A DNA stretch of 5,053 nt from Xanthomonas translucens pv. translucens DSM 18974 (GTDB lineage Bacteria > Pseudomonadota > Gammaproteobacteria > Xanthomonadales > Xanthomonadaceae), in the NCBI RefSeq assembly GCF_000331775.1, contig NZ_CAPJ01000147.1, forward strand, positions 1 through 5,053, given 5' to 3'. The notes below the pieces were generated by a model. That model was not told the origin of the DNA, searched no databases, and saw only the letters and a list, made by a program, of their open reading frames with translations. How positions within the stretch are numbered: position 1 is the first letter of the stretch; every line of letters starts with the position of its first letter. Positions 1 to 5,053 of the stretch are shown piece after piece. Made by a program: the position numbers and the translations under genes.

Positions 1-17
1 AGCATGCCGGCCAACAT
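1..17 (-). CDS. Possible start of a further operon gene (partial, edge of window)
   Basis: Two bases after the stop codon of the xagC-like gene there is an in-frame pair of ATG codons on the minus strand (first bases at 17 and 5), reading M-L-A-G-M before the window ends. The sequence TTGAGG overlaps the xagC stop codon and could act as a ribosome binding site, too close for the first ATG and about 12 nt from the second. A stop followed so closely by a start is typical of translationally coupled operon genes. Only five complete codons are visible, so neither the existence nor the function of this gene can be confirmed here. Confidence 0.3.
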
Positions 18-19
18 CC

Positions 20-1534
20 TCAAGGCGCTCGACGCCATACCCGGTAGGACCCTTGTCGGTAGACCAGACTGTAGCCCGGCAGGCCCTGCCACCACAGCTG
101 CGGCAGGCGCCGGTTGACGCTGTCCAGCACCCCGGCCTGGCTGGCCGGATCGGCCACCACTACCTGCGCCGGCATCTGCCGCGGGTCGTCCAGCGCGCGC
201 TTGAAGCGCGGGTCGAACGGCAGGATCAGGCCCTGCGCATCGCCGCGCGCCACGATCACCGCGTAGCCGGCGCGATCGTCGAGCAGGGTCGGCAACCGCG
301 CCTCGGCCAGCCAGGCGCCCAGCCGCGCTTCGTCCGGATGCCGCGGCGCCACCGGCGCGTACAGCGCCGCCGCCCAATCGCGGGTGGTCGACGCGGCGGT
401 CTGGGCGATGACCCAGCCACTGGCGACGGCGCCGAGCAGCAGCAACGCCAACGCCGGCCAGCGCAGCTCGCGGCGCAGGTCGCCCAGCAGCAACGCCGCC
501 GGCACCACCATCAGCGCCAGGAAATCCAGCGGCTGCGCGCTGAAGCGCGCCCATGCCGCCAGCGTGCCGGCGCCGATCACGGTGACCGTCGCCACCAGCA
601 CGCAACGCCAGGTGCTGCTCAGCCGGGTGCGCCGCACCAGCAACAGCAGCGGCGTGGTGACCAGGCCGGCCAGCGCCAGGTACAGCGGCGGCCACCACGG
701 CCGCGCCATCGCCTGCTGCAGCCACGGCTGCAGCGCGGCCTGCGCGTAGCTGCCGCGGAACGCCGAATGCTGGTCGCGCACAAACAGCAACGCATCGCCA
801 AAGAACAGATAGTTCAGATACATCCAGGTCGCGACCGCGAACAGGAACGGCAGGTAGCACACCAAGTAGAAGGACAACGGCGCGCGCCGCAGCATGCCCT
901 GCGGCGCGATCACGCCCAGCCACGGCGCCATCGCCACGGCCAGGAAGCAGGCGCGCTCGTCGACGAAGAACAGCAGGCACAGGCACAGGGCCAGGCGCAG
1001 GTAGGCGAAGGCTTCCGGATCGCCGCGGAGATGGCGCAGCGCGCGGCAGGTCAGATAGAACACCAGCAGGCCCAGACCCTGGTTATTGCCCGACAGCGTC
1101 GGCCACAGGAAGAACGGCTGCAGCACCAGCGCCGCGCACACGCCCCAGGCCCAGGCACGGCCCAGGCCCGCGGCGAGGTCGCGCCACAGCAGAGTCACCA
1201 TCGCCGCGCCGGCGAGCACGTCCACCAGGTACGGCAGCAGCGGCGTGGACAAGCCCGGCACGCCGCCGATCAGCAGGCCCAGGTACAGCGAGGCCTGCGC
1301 GTACAGGAAGCCCAGGTATTCGGTGCGGAACCCGGCCGCGTCGCGCAACAGCAGCAGCTTGGCGTACTGCGCCATCGCGTCGTCGCTCATGTAGCCGTGC
1401 GCGAGCAAGCGCTGGCACAGCAGCGCCAGCAGTGCCGCGGTGACCACGAACACCGCCACGCCGCGTGGGCGCCGCGGCGTCTCAGTCGTCGAGTGCGGCG
1501 CGGCGCTCTTCGGCCATGTGCTTGCTGATGCCAT
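20..1534 (-). CDS. xagC: Polytopic GT-C-like inner-membrane protein, XagC-like
   Basis: This 504-residue protein looks like a multi-spanning inner-membrane glycosyltransferase of the GT-C fold (family 39/ArnT-like), or a non-catalytic relative. After a polar arginine/proline-rich N-terminus, the first membrane span is at about residues 26-45. It is followed directly by S50-D51-D52, an acidic pair in the first outer loop, where GT-C enzymes carry their catalytic acid. Roughly ten further hydrophobic segments follow between 78 and 378. The last 120 residues (about 385-504) are hydrophilic and probably periplasmic. GT-C enzymes normally use polyprenyl-phosphate sugars, so a role in modifying or extending the glycan made by the neighbouring synthase is inferred, not shown. 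The ATG at 1534 overlaps the synthase gene by 53 bp and has only a weak purine-rich stretch (GGGAAAAG) ahead of it. GTG codons at 1459 or 1453 are alternative starts just after the synthase stop and keep the whole first span. The symbol is assigned by gene order with the xagB-like gene. Confidence 0.75.
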   Translation of the reverse strand: MASASTWPKSAAPHSTTETPRRPRGVAVFVVTAALLALLCQRLLAHGYMSDDAMAQYAKLLLLRDAAGFRTEYLGFLYAQASLYLGLLIGGVPGLSTPLLPYLVDVLAGAAMVTLLWRDLAAGLGRAWAWGVCAALVLQPFFLWPTLSGNNQGLGLLVFYLTCRALRHLRGDPEAFAYLRLALCLCLLFFVDERACFLAVAMAPWLGVIAPQGMLRRAPLSFYLVCYLPFLFAVATWMYLNYLFFGDALLFVRDQHSAFRGSYAQAALQPWLQQAMARPWWPPLYLALAGLVTTPLLLLVRRTRLSSTWRCVLVATVTVIGAGTLAAWARFSAQPLDFLALMVVPAALLLGDLRRELRWPALALLLLGAVASGWVIAQTAASTTRDWAAALYAPVAPRHPDEARLGAWLAEARLPTLLDDRAGYAVIVARGDAQGLILPFDPRFKRALDDPRQMPAQVVVADPASQAGVLDSVNRRLPQLWWQGLPGYSLVYRQGSYRVWRRAP

Positions 1535-3386
1535 GGGTGGTCTTTTCCCAGTAGAACGGATTGTGGATGAGCTGCCACAGGCCCTTGTAGGCAGCGACCG
1601 ATTGCAGCAGCCAGTACAGCGGCACGGTCAGCGCGTACGGCGCCAGCCGGAAGTAGTGGCGCTTGAACGCGGCCAGCAAGGTCATATAGATCAGGAAGCC
1701 GTTGCCCAGCAGCAGGTTGAGCATGCTCAGGTACAGCAGCGCGGGCGGGAAGAACGGATTGAACACATGGGTGTCGGTCAGCGCCCAGATGCCGTAGATC
1801 AGCCACATCGGCGGGGCGATCAGCGCGGTGAAGAAGGTGCCGCCGACGAAGAACTGGAACCCCCAGAAGCCGCGGAAACCGACCGAGCGGTACAACTGCA
1901 CCGGATCGCGCATGTGCACCAGCCAGGTCTGCATGTAACCCTTGAGCCAGCGCGAACGCTGCCGGATCCAGTTGGGAATGCTGACGTTGGCTTCCTCGAA
2001 CGTGGTCGAGTTGACCACGCTGACCCGGTAGCCCTGCTGGGTAAGGCGCACGCCCAGGTCGGCGTCCTCGGTGACGTTGTACGGGTCCCAGGCGCGCACC
2101 TTGCGCAGGATGTCCAGGCGGAAATGGTTGGAAGTGCCGCCGAGCGGGATCGGGATGCGCAGGGTTTCCAGCGCCGGCAGGTAGAAGTCGAACCACAGCG
2201 TGTATTCCAGCGTGAACATGCGCGTGAGCCAGTTCTCGTCGGCGTTGTAGTAGTTCAACCGCGCCTGGATGCAGGCCACGTCGGCCGGCGACTTGCGGAA
2301 CGCGGCGACCGCGCGCTTGAGCTGGTCCGGCTCCGGCTTGTCCTCGGCGTCGTAGATGGTCAGCATCTGCCCGCGCGCGAACTGCAGCGCGTAGTTGCAC
2401 GCCTTCGGCTTGGTCTTGGGCTGCGACGGCGGCACCCGGATGATCTCGAAGAACGCCTCCAGGCCCAGCGCCTTGGCCGCCTCGATGGTCTCGGTGTCGT
2501 CGGCCTCCAGCACCAGCTTCACGTCCAGCTTGGAGGTCGGGTAGTCGAGCCGGCGCAGCGCGTTGGCCAGGATCGGCAACACGTCCGGCTCCTTGTACAT
2601 CGGCACCAGCACCGTATACACCGGCAGGTCCTCGTCGCTGAGCGCGGCCACTTCCGCGTCGGTGACCTTGATCTCGATGCGCCGCCGCGCGCCCAGCCAG
2701 GCCAGCGCGAACTTCAGCGCGAACGTGGCCACGAAGGCGATGCCGACCACGCTGTTGATCGCGATCAGGCTCGGCACCGGCCAGATCGCCAGCGCCAGCA
2801 GCAACAGCACCGCCACGGTGCACAGCGACACCACCTGCTTGCGCGTGACCACCTGCTTGGCCGAGTGCTCCGGCGCGTGTTCGGCGAGCAGGTTCAGCGC
2901 ATCGTGGGTGAGCTGCGCATCGGCCTGCTGCTGCAGGCCCCAGACGATGTCGAACTTGGAGGTGCCGACGAAGCGCACGTCGGCGCCATACACGCTGCGC
3001 GCCCAGGCGAAGGTCTCCGGGCCGGGATCGGCCACCGCCAGCACCAGCCGGCCTTCTTCCATCCGCCACGGCAGCACCAGGCGCTGCGCGTACTCGGCCA
3101 GCCGCTCCGGCTCGAACAGCGCCGGGTGGATCGGCTGCTGCAGCAGGTTGACGAAGTTCAGCCCGAAATGCGCCGACAGCACCGTGTAGAAGCGCAGCGC
3201 GGCGACCCCGCGCTGCGCCAGCACCACGTCGCCCAGGCGCGAACGCCAGCGCGCCTGCAGCGCCAGCGCCTCCTGCAGCTGCGCCGCGTCGATGACGCCG
3301 GCTTCGACCAGCGCGGTGCCGATCGGGCTCTGCCAGCCGCGCGGCTCGGGCACGCTGCCGAGCGGACCGATCGGGTCGCCGGGCAT
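1482..3386 (-). CDS. xagB: Processive GT2 glycan synthase with N-terminal MshEN-like domain, XagB-like
   Basis: A 634-residue membrane glycan synthase. Residues 21-83 resemble the tandem 24-residue motifs of MshEN c-di-GMP receptor domains: a good first copy (21-44, IGxxLVxxGxI...LxxALxxQ), a 5-residue linker and a degenerate second copy (from R50-L51-G52). Residues 84-153 resemble the remainder of the GspE/MshE N-terminal domain (LVLAVADP). Two membrane spans follow (about 184-203 and 207-228), then a cytoplasmic GT2 domain with all expected motifs: D296-D297, D346-A-E-D349, the T439-E-D441 catalytic base and Q476-R-S-R-W480. Further spans lie at about 505-535, 545-572 and 580-600. QxxRW marks a processive enzyme of the cellulose/chitin/PNAG synthase type; the sugar cannot be told. 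In Xanthomonas campestris, xagABC is linked to biofilm formation. The ATG at 3386 lies 35 nt after the xagA-like stop and lacks a clear Shine-Dalgarno sequence. In-frame GTG codons lie about 33 and 48 nt upstream, at or across that stop, so the start may be slightly earlier and coupled to xagA translation. Confidence 0.88.
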   Translation of the reverse strand: MPGDPIGPLGSVPEPRGWQSPIGTALVEAGVIDAAQLQEALALQARWRSRLGDVVLAQRGVAALRFYTVLSAHFGLNFVNLLQQPIHPALFEPERLAEYAQRLVLPWRMEEGRLVLAVADPGPETFAWARSVYGADVRFVGTSKFDIVWGLQQQADAQLTHDALNLLAEHAPEHSAKQVVTRKQVVSLCTVAVLLLLALAIWPVPSLIAINSVVGIAFVATFALKFALAWLGARRRIEIKVTDAEVAALSDEDLPVYTVLVPMYKEPDVLPILANALRRLDYPTSKLDVKLVLEADDTETIEAAKALGLEAFFEIIRVPPSQPKTKPKACNYALQFARGQMLTIYDAEDKPEPDQLKRAVAAFRKSPADVACIQARLNYYNADENWLTRMFTLEYTLWFDFYLPALETLRIPIPLGGTSNHFRLDILRKVRAWDPYNVTEDADLGVRLTQQGYRVSVVNSTTFEEANVSIPNWIRQRSRWLKGYMQTWLVHMRDPVQLYRSVGFRGFWGFQFFVGGTFFTALIAPPMWLIYGIWALTDTHVFNPFFPPALLYLSMLNLLLGNGFLIYMTLLAAFKRHYFRLAPYALTVPLYWLLQSVAAYKGLWQLIHNPFYWEKTTHGISKHMAEERRAALDD

Positions 3387-3421
3387 GCCGAGCGCCGCGG
3401 GAGGGTTCAGCGCCGCCACCG

Positions 3422-4390
3422 TCAGAACCGCCACCAGGCGGCGACGAACGGGCCGCCGGCACCACCCGTGTTGCGCCCGGCCACCGGCTGCTGGTAGCCG
3501 AGCTGCAACTGGGTGCCGCCGGGCAGCGTATGCAGCAGCGAGGCCTGCAGCTTGGTCAGGTCGTAGTTGTTGCCGCGGATCGGGGTGCCGGGCGCGTACA
3601 CCGGGTTGGGACCGTTGCCGTTGCCCAGGCTCTGGATCACGTTGAGTTCGCCGATCAGCATCCAGCGCGGCGCCAGCGCCAGGCCGCTGCTGATGTCCAG
3701 GCGCGCCTCGTCGGCGGAATCGCCGCCGCGCAGGCGCACCGCCGCACCGAGGTCCACATAGCCATCGAGGCCACCGGCCCGATAGCCGCGGCCGAGGCTG
3801 TAGCGCAGTTCGGCACCGTCGTCGCCCTGCCCCAGCGCCGGACGGTTGCGGTCGTCGGCGTCCTGGCGGCTGTAGCCGGGAATCAGCGCCAGCACCTGCA
3901 GCGCGCCGTGCCACGGGCCGTTGCGGCCGTCCGGACCCAGGCGGTAGCGCAGCCCGACTTCCTGGTCGGCCCAGCCGGTGGTGTGCTGATTGCCGTAGCC
4001 GCTGTCGTTGCGATAGCCGGCCTTGCTGAAATAAAAGTTGCCGACCAGGGTCAGGTCCGCGCTCAGCGCGTACTCGGCGTAGAGATTCAGCTGGTCCTGG
4101 CGGCTGCGCCCGGCATCGGGGAAATTCTGGTCCTGGCCGTGGCTGTTGTAGACCGCACCACCGTCGCTATGGCTGGCCTTGAGGATCACCAGCGCGGCGC
4201 CTTCGTCCTGCACCCAGGCACCGGCGCAACAGGGTCCGGCGGCCAAGGCGGCCAGGCCCAGCGCCAATCGCGACAGCGTGCGTGCGCGGCGGCCGGGGCG
4301 GTGCCGCGCGCCACCGGTGCTGGCCATGGAAGCGGGTGCCGCGCATACGCGCGACCACGAGCGCGCGCGCTCGCCATAGGACTGGTTCAT
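3422..4390 (-). CDS. xagA: Secreted outer-membrane beta-barrel protein, XagA-like
   Basis: A 322-residue protein with the marks of an outer-membrane barrel. There is an arginine-rich start, a hydrophobic core (about residues 41-51), a likely signal peptidase I site A56-G57-A58 before W59, many alternating polar/hydrophobic segments ending in glycine- and aspartate-rich turns, and a C-terminal phenylalanine after two tryptophans (W319-W320-R-F322), the usual BAM recognition ending. The mature part of about 264 residues would fit a small to medium barrel of perhaps 12 strands. As first gene of the operon with a glycan synthase, it probably takes part in export or anchoring of the polymer; this is inferred. 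It is far smaller than PgaA or NfrA and has no visible TPR region. The ATG at 4390 was chosen because AGGAAA lies 8 nt ahead of it. A GTG at 4423 lies upstream of that site, and an ATG at 4327 would give a more normal signal-peptide length but has no visible ribosome binding site. Confidence 0.8.
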   Translation of the reverse strand: MNQSYGERARSWSRVCAAPASMASTGGARHRPGRRARTLSRLALGLAALAAGPCCAGAWVQDEGAALVILKASHSDGGAVYNSHGQDQNFPDAGRSRQDQLNLYAEYALSADLTLVGNFYFSKAGYRNDSGYGNQHTTGWADQEVGLRYRLGPDGRNGPWHGALQVLALIPGYSRQDADDRNRPALGQGDDGAELRYSLGRGYRAGGLDGYVDLGAAVRLRGGDSADEARLDISSGLALAPRWMLIGELNVIQSLGNGNGPNPVYAPGTPIRGNNYDLTKLQASLLHTLPGGTQLQLGYQQPVAGRNTGGAGGPFVAAWWRF

Positions 4391-4397
4391 CGCAGTT

Positions 4398-4437
4398 GTT
4401 TCCTGGAGGGGGGCCCCTGACACAGGGAGCAGGAAAC
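4398..4437 (-). promoter_or_regulatory. Leader RNA stem that covers the xagA ribosome binding site
   Basis: On the transcript, GTTTCCTG (4437-4430) is perfectly complementary to CAGGAAAC (4405-4398), which contains the Shine-Dalgarno sequence AGGAAA. The 24-nt interval holds a smaller hairpin, CCCTG-TGT-CAGGG (4427-4415), so the two form a nested structure with an internal C-rich side. It is the kind of arrangement that lowers translation until opened by a protein, a small RNA or competing pairing. Its complementarity is seen directly; function is inferred. Confidence 0.45.
4399..4404 (-). promoter_or_regulatory. Shine-Dalgarno sequence of the xagA-like gene, inside an RNA stem
   Basis: AGGAAA on the minus strand lies 8 nt before the ATG at 4390 and decides the start against a GTG at 4423 and an ATG at 4327. 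All six bases fall within one arm of a perfect 8-bp inverted repeat (see 4398-4437), so the site may be hidden in the folded mRNA. Confidence 0.6.
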
Positions 4438-4455
4438 GATTCCGTAGTGGAATCG
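4437..4455 (-). promoter_or_regulatory. Upstream leader hairpin, 7-bp stem
   Basis: CGATTCC and GGAATCG form a perfect inverted repeat around a 5-nt loop (ACTAC on the transcript). It sits immediately upstream of the stem that covers the ribosome binding site, sharing one base with it. It could be an RNA hairpin of the 5' leader or, at DNA level, a protein-binding dyad. No T tract follows, so it is not a convincing terminator. Confidence 0.35.
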
Positions 4456-4473
4456 CGACAGGAACGTAGCACC

Positions 4474-4503
4474 TTTTTAGGGTGATTCACATCACACGAT
4501 AAA
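4474..4503 (-). promoter_or_regulatory. Weak sigma70-like promoter candidate for the xag operon
   Basis: TTTATC (4503-4498, 3 of 6 matches to the -35 consensus) and TAAAAA (4479-4474, 4 of 6 to the -10 consensus) are separated by 18 nt. The pair is weak and was found by looking around the operator, so chance is a real possibility. If correct, transcription would start near 4467 and give a leader of about 75-80 nt that includes both hairpins, and the Clp-like site would lie wholly in the spacer. Confidence 0.25.
4481..4496 (-). promoter_or_regulatory. CRP/Clp-type operator upstream of the xag operon
   Basis: The minus strand reads TGTGA-TGTGAA-TCACC, which matches the CRP-family core TGTGA-N6-TCACA at nine of ten positions. 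Inside it there is also a tighter dyad, GTGA-A-TCAC. It is centred about 98 nt before the xagA-like start codon. In Xanthomonas, Clp recognises CRP-like sites and has been reported to repress xagABC, with c-di-GMP releasing Clp from DNA. The match and position are seen; identity of the binding protein is inferred from that literature. Confidence 0.6.
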
Positions 4504-4524
4504 TGAATGCTCATCACGCATACA

Positions 4525-4555
4525 GCGTGCGGTAGCGCACGCACCAGCCTGGTGC
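4525..4555 (-). terminator. Two overlapping GC-rich hairpins after the upstream glycosyltransferase gene
   Basis: Six bases after the stop codon at 4561, the minus strand carries GCACCA-GGC-TGGTGC (4555-4541), followed by GCGTGCG-CTAC-CGCACGC (4542-4525), two perfect stems of 6 and 7 bp that share two bases. They are well placed to end the upstream transcript or protect its 3' end. There is no run of T after them, so intrinsic termination is doubtful and Rho may be needed, or the transcript may partly read through into the xag operon. Confidence 0.4.
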
Positions 4556-4560
4556 TCCGT

Positions 4561-5053
4561 TCAGCCAGGGCGGCGCCAGCACAAGCGGGCGAAGGTCACC
4601 CAGGCATGCAGCCAGATCACCGCCCAGACCGCCGCACGCACCGGCGCAGGGCGTGCCGGCGCCTCGAACTTGCGGAAATAGCGCCACAGCCCACGATGCT
4701 TGTGCCATTCCACGAACCAGGGCCGCTTGCGGCTGGAAACGCCGCGCACGTGCAGCACGCGCAGGCGGTTGCACACCGCCACCGTGGCCCCGGCCTGGCG
4801 CGCGCGGCGGCACAGGTCCAGGTCCTCGGCATGCAGACGGTAGCCGGCATCCCAGCCGCCGATGCGCTCGAACAGCGCGCGCGGCAGCAGCATCAGCGCG
4901 CCGGAGATCGCGTCCACGCGCTGCAGCGGCTGTGCCGGATCGGCCGCCAGCGCCAGCCGCGAACCGGCCAGCGGGTGCCGCAGCATCGCCGCGAAGTCCG
5001 GATCGCGGCGGCGCACCGCGGCGTCGGCGCGGCCGTGCTCGTCGACCTGCTCC
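4561..5053 (-). CDS. Family 2 glycosyltransferase, rhamnosyltransferase-like (C-terminal part; 5' end beyond window)
   Basis: The reading frame is open to the right edge and gives the last 163 residues of a GT2 enzyme of the WbbL/rhamnosyltransferase type, which transfers a nucleotide-activated sugar to a lipid-linked or surface glycan at the cytoplasmic membrane. Numbering from the first visible full codon, the typical series is present: S50-G-A-L-M-L, the G65-G-W-D turn, the acidic A75-E-D-L-D-L catalytic-base motif followed by CRRARQAG, and a histidine (H101) ahead of a basic segment ending in RYFRKF. A hydrophobic stretch at about 141-157 could be a membrane anchor. The family is usually near 280-320 residues, so about half of the protein, including the nucleotide-binding N-terminus, is missing here. 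A GTG at 5016 is only an internal codon, because the frame continues upstream of it. It is on the same strand as the xag-like operon but separated by 170 nt and hairpins, so it is likely a separate unit. Confidence 0.8.
   Translation of the reverse strand, partial: EQVDEHGRADAAVRRRDPDFAAMLRHPLAGSRLALAADPAQPLQRVDAISGALMLLPRALFERIGGWDAGYRLHAEDLDLCRRARQAGATVAVCNRLRVLHVRGVSSRKRPWFVEWHKHRGLWRYFRKFEAPARPAPVRAAVWAVIWLHAWVTFARLCWRRPG

Noticed and set aside
53..1528. Long open frame (491 codons) on the plus strand opposite the XagC-like gene
   Set aside because: Low-complexity Q/R/H/A-rich product with no hydrophobic segments; the opposite strand encodes a coherent polytopic membrane protein.
1387..3465. 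692-codon minus-strand frame overlapping the synthase gene
   Set aside because: It is another frame of the same DNA with a low-complexity A/G/R-rich product and no motifs.
1440..3497. Long open frame (685 codons) on the plus strand opposite the synthase gene
   Set aside because: Its translation is dominated by R, Q, H, V and A without any domain, typical of the antisense frame of a GC-rich gene. The minus-strand frame has all synthase motifs.
3387..3914. N-terminal extension of the synthase by up to 176 residues
   Set aside because: The extra part overlaps the outer-membrane protein gene and reads as proline/arginine-rich shadow sequence; the recognisable protein begins close to 3386. Only the last 16 codons (GTG starts) remain possible.
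3869..3914. Frameshift or pseudogene in the outer-membrane protein gene
   Set aside because: The frame from 4390 to 3422 is unbroken and ends with the expected C-terminal aromatic residue.
4261..4275. Lipoprotein signal (LAAGPCC) in the outer-membrane protein
   Set aside because: The residue before the first cysteine is proline, and the second cysteine is preceded by cysteine, so there is no lipobox; the AGA site fits signal peptidase I.
4391..4560. Small protein gene, tRNA or CRISPR in the intergenic region
   Set aside because: No convincing short reading frame with a ribosome binding site, no cloverleaf and no spaced repeats; the region is explained by hairpins, operator and leader.
4514..4813. 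99-codon minus-strand frame running from the glycosyltransferase gene into the intergenic region
   Set aside because: It is out of frame with the conserved glycosyltransferase motifs and has a low-complexity start; nothing supports a separate protein.

Overview
The window is high-GC DNA with all genes on the minus strand, closely packed and with strong GC bias at third codon positions. The gene set resembles the xagABC surface-polysaccharide locus of Xanthomonas: an outer-membrane barrel, a synthase with an MshEN-like front end, and a polytopic membrane protein. Together with a CRP/Clp-type operator upstream, this points to a member of the Xanthomonadaceae, most likely Xanthomonas. That assignment rests on protein recognition by eye, not on a search.

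Layout, in transcription order from the right edge to the left: (1) 4561-5053, the C-terminal part of a family 2 glycosyltransferase whose start lies outside the window. (2) 4391-4560, the only intergenic region of note. It holds two overlapping GC-rich hairpins behind the first gene, a CRP/Clp-like site (TGTGA-N6-TCACC), a weak promoter candidate around that site, and a structured leader in which the Shine-Dalgarno sequence of the next gene lies in a perfect 8-bp inverted repeat. (3) 3422-4390, a secreted outer-membrane beta-barrel protein (xagA-like). (4) 1482-3386, a processive GT2 glycan synthase with an N-terminal MshEN/GspE-N domain (xagB-like). (5) 20-1534, a polytopic GT-C-like membrane protein (xagC-like). 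(6) 1-17, possibly the first codons of a further gene of the same operon.

The last three complete genes are separated by a short gap or overlap, so they look like one operon. The working model is that XagB polymerises a sugar at the cytoplasmic face of the inner membrane, probably gated by cyclic di-GMP through the MshEN-like domain. XagC acts in or on the outer side of the same membrane, and XagA provides the outer-membrane part of export or anchoring. In Xanthomonas campestris, Clp is reported to repress xagABC and to be released by c-di-GMP. If the same holds here, c-di-GMP would control the system both at transcription (Clp site) and at the enzyme (MshEN-like domain). The leader RNA structure may add a third, translational layer. 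The sugar made and the need for each partner cannot be read from the sequence.
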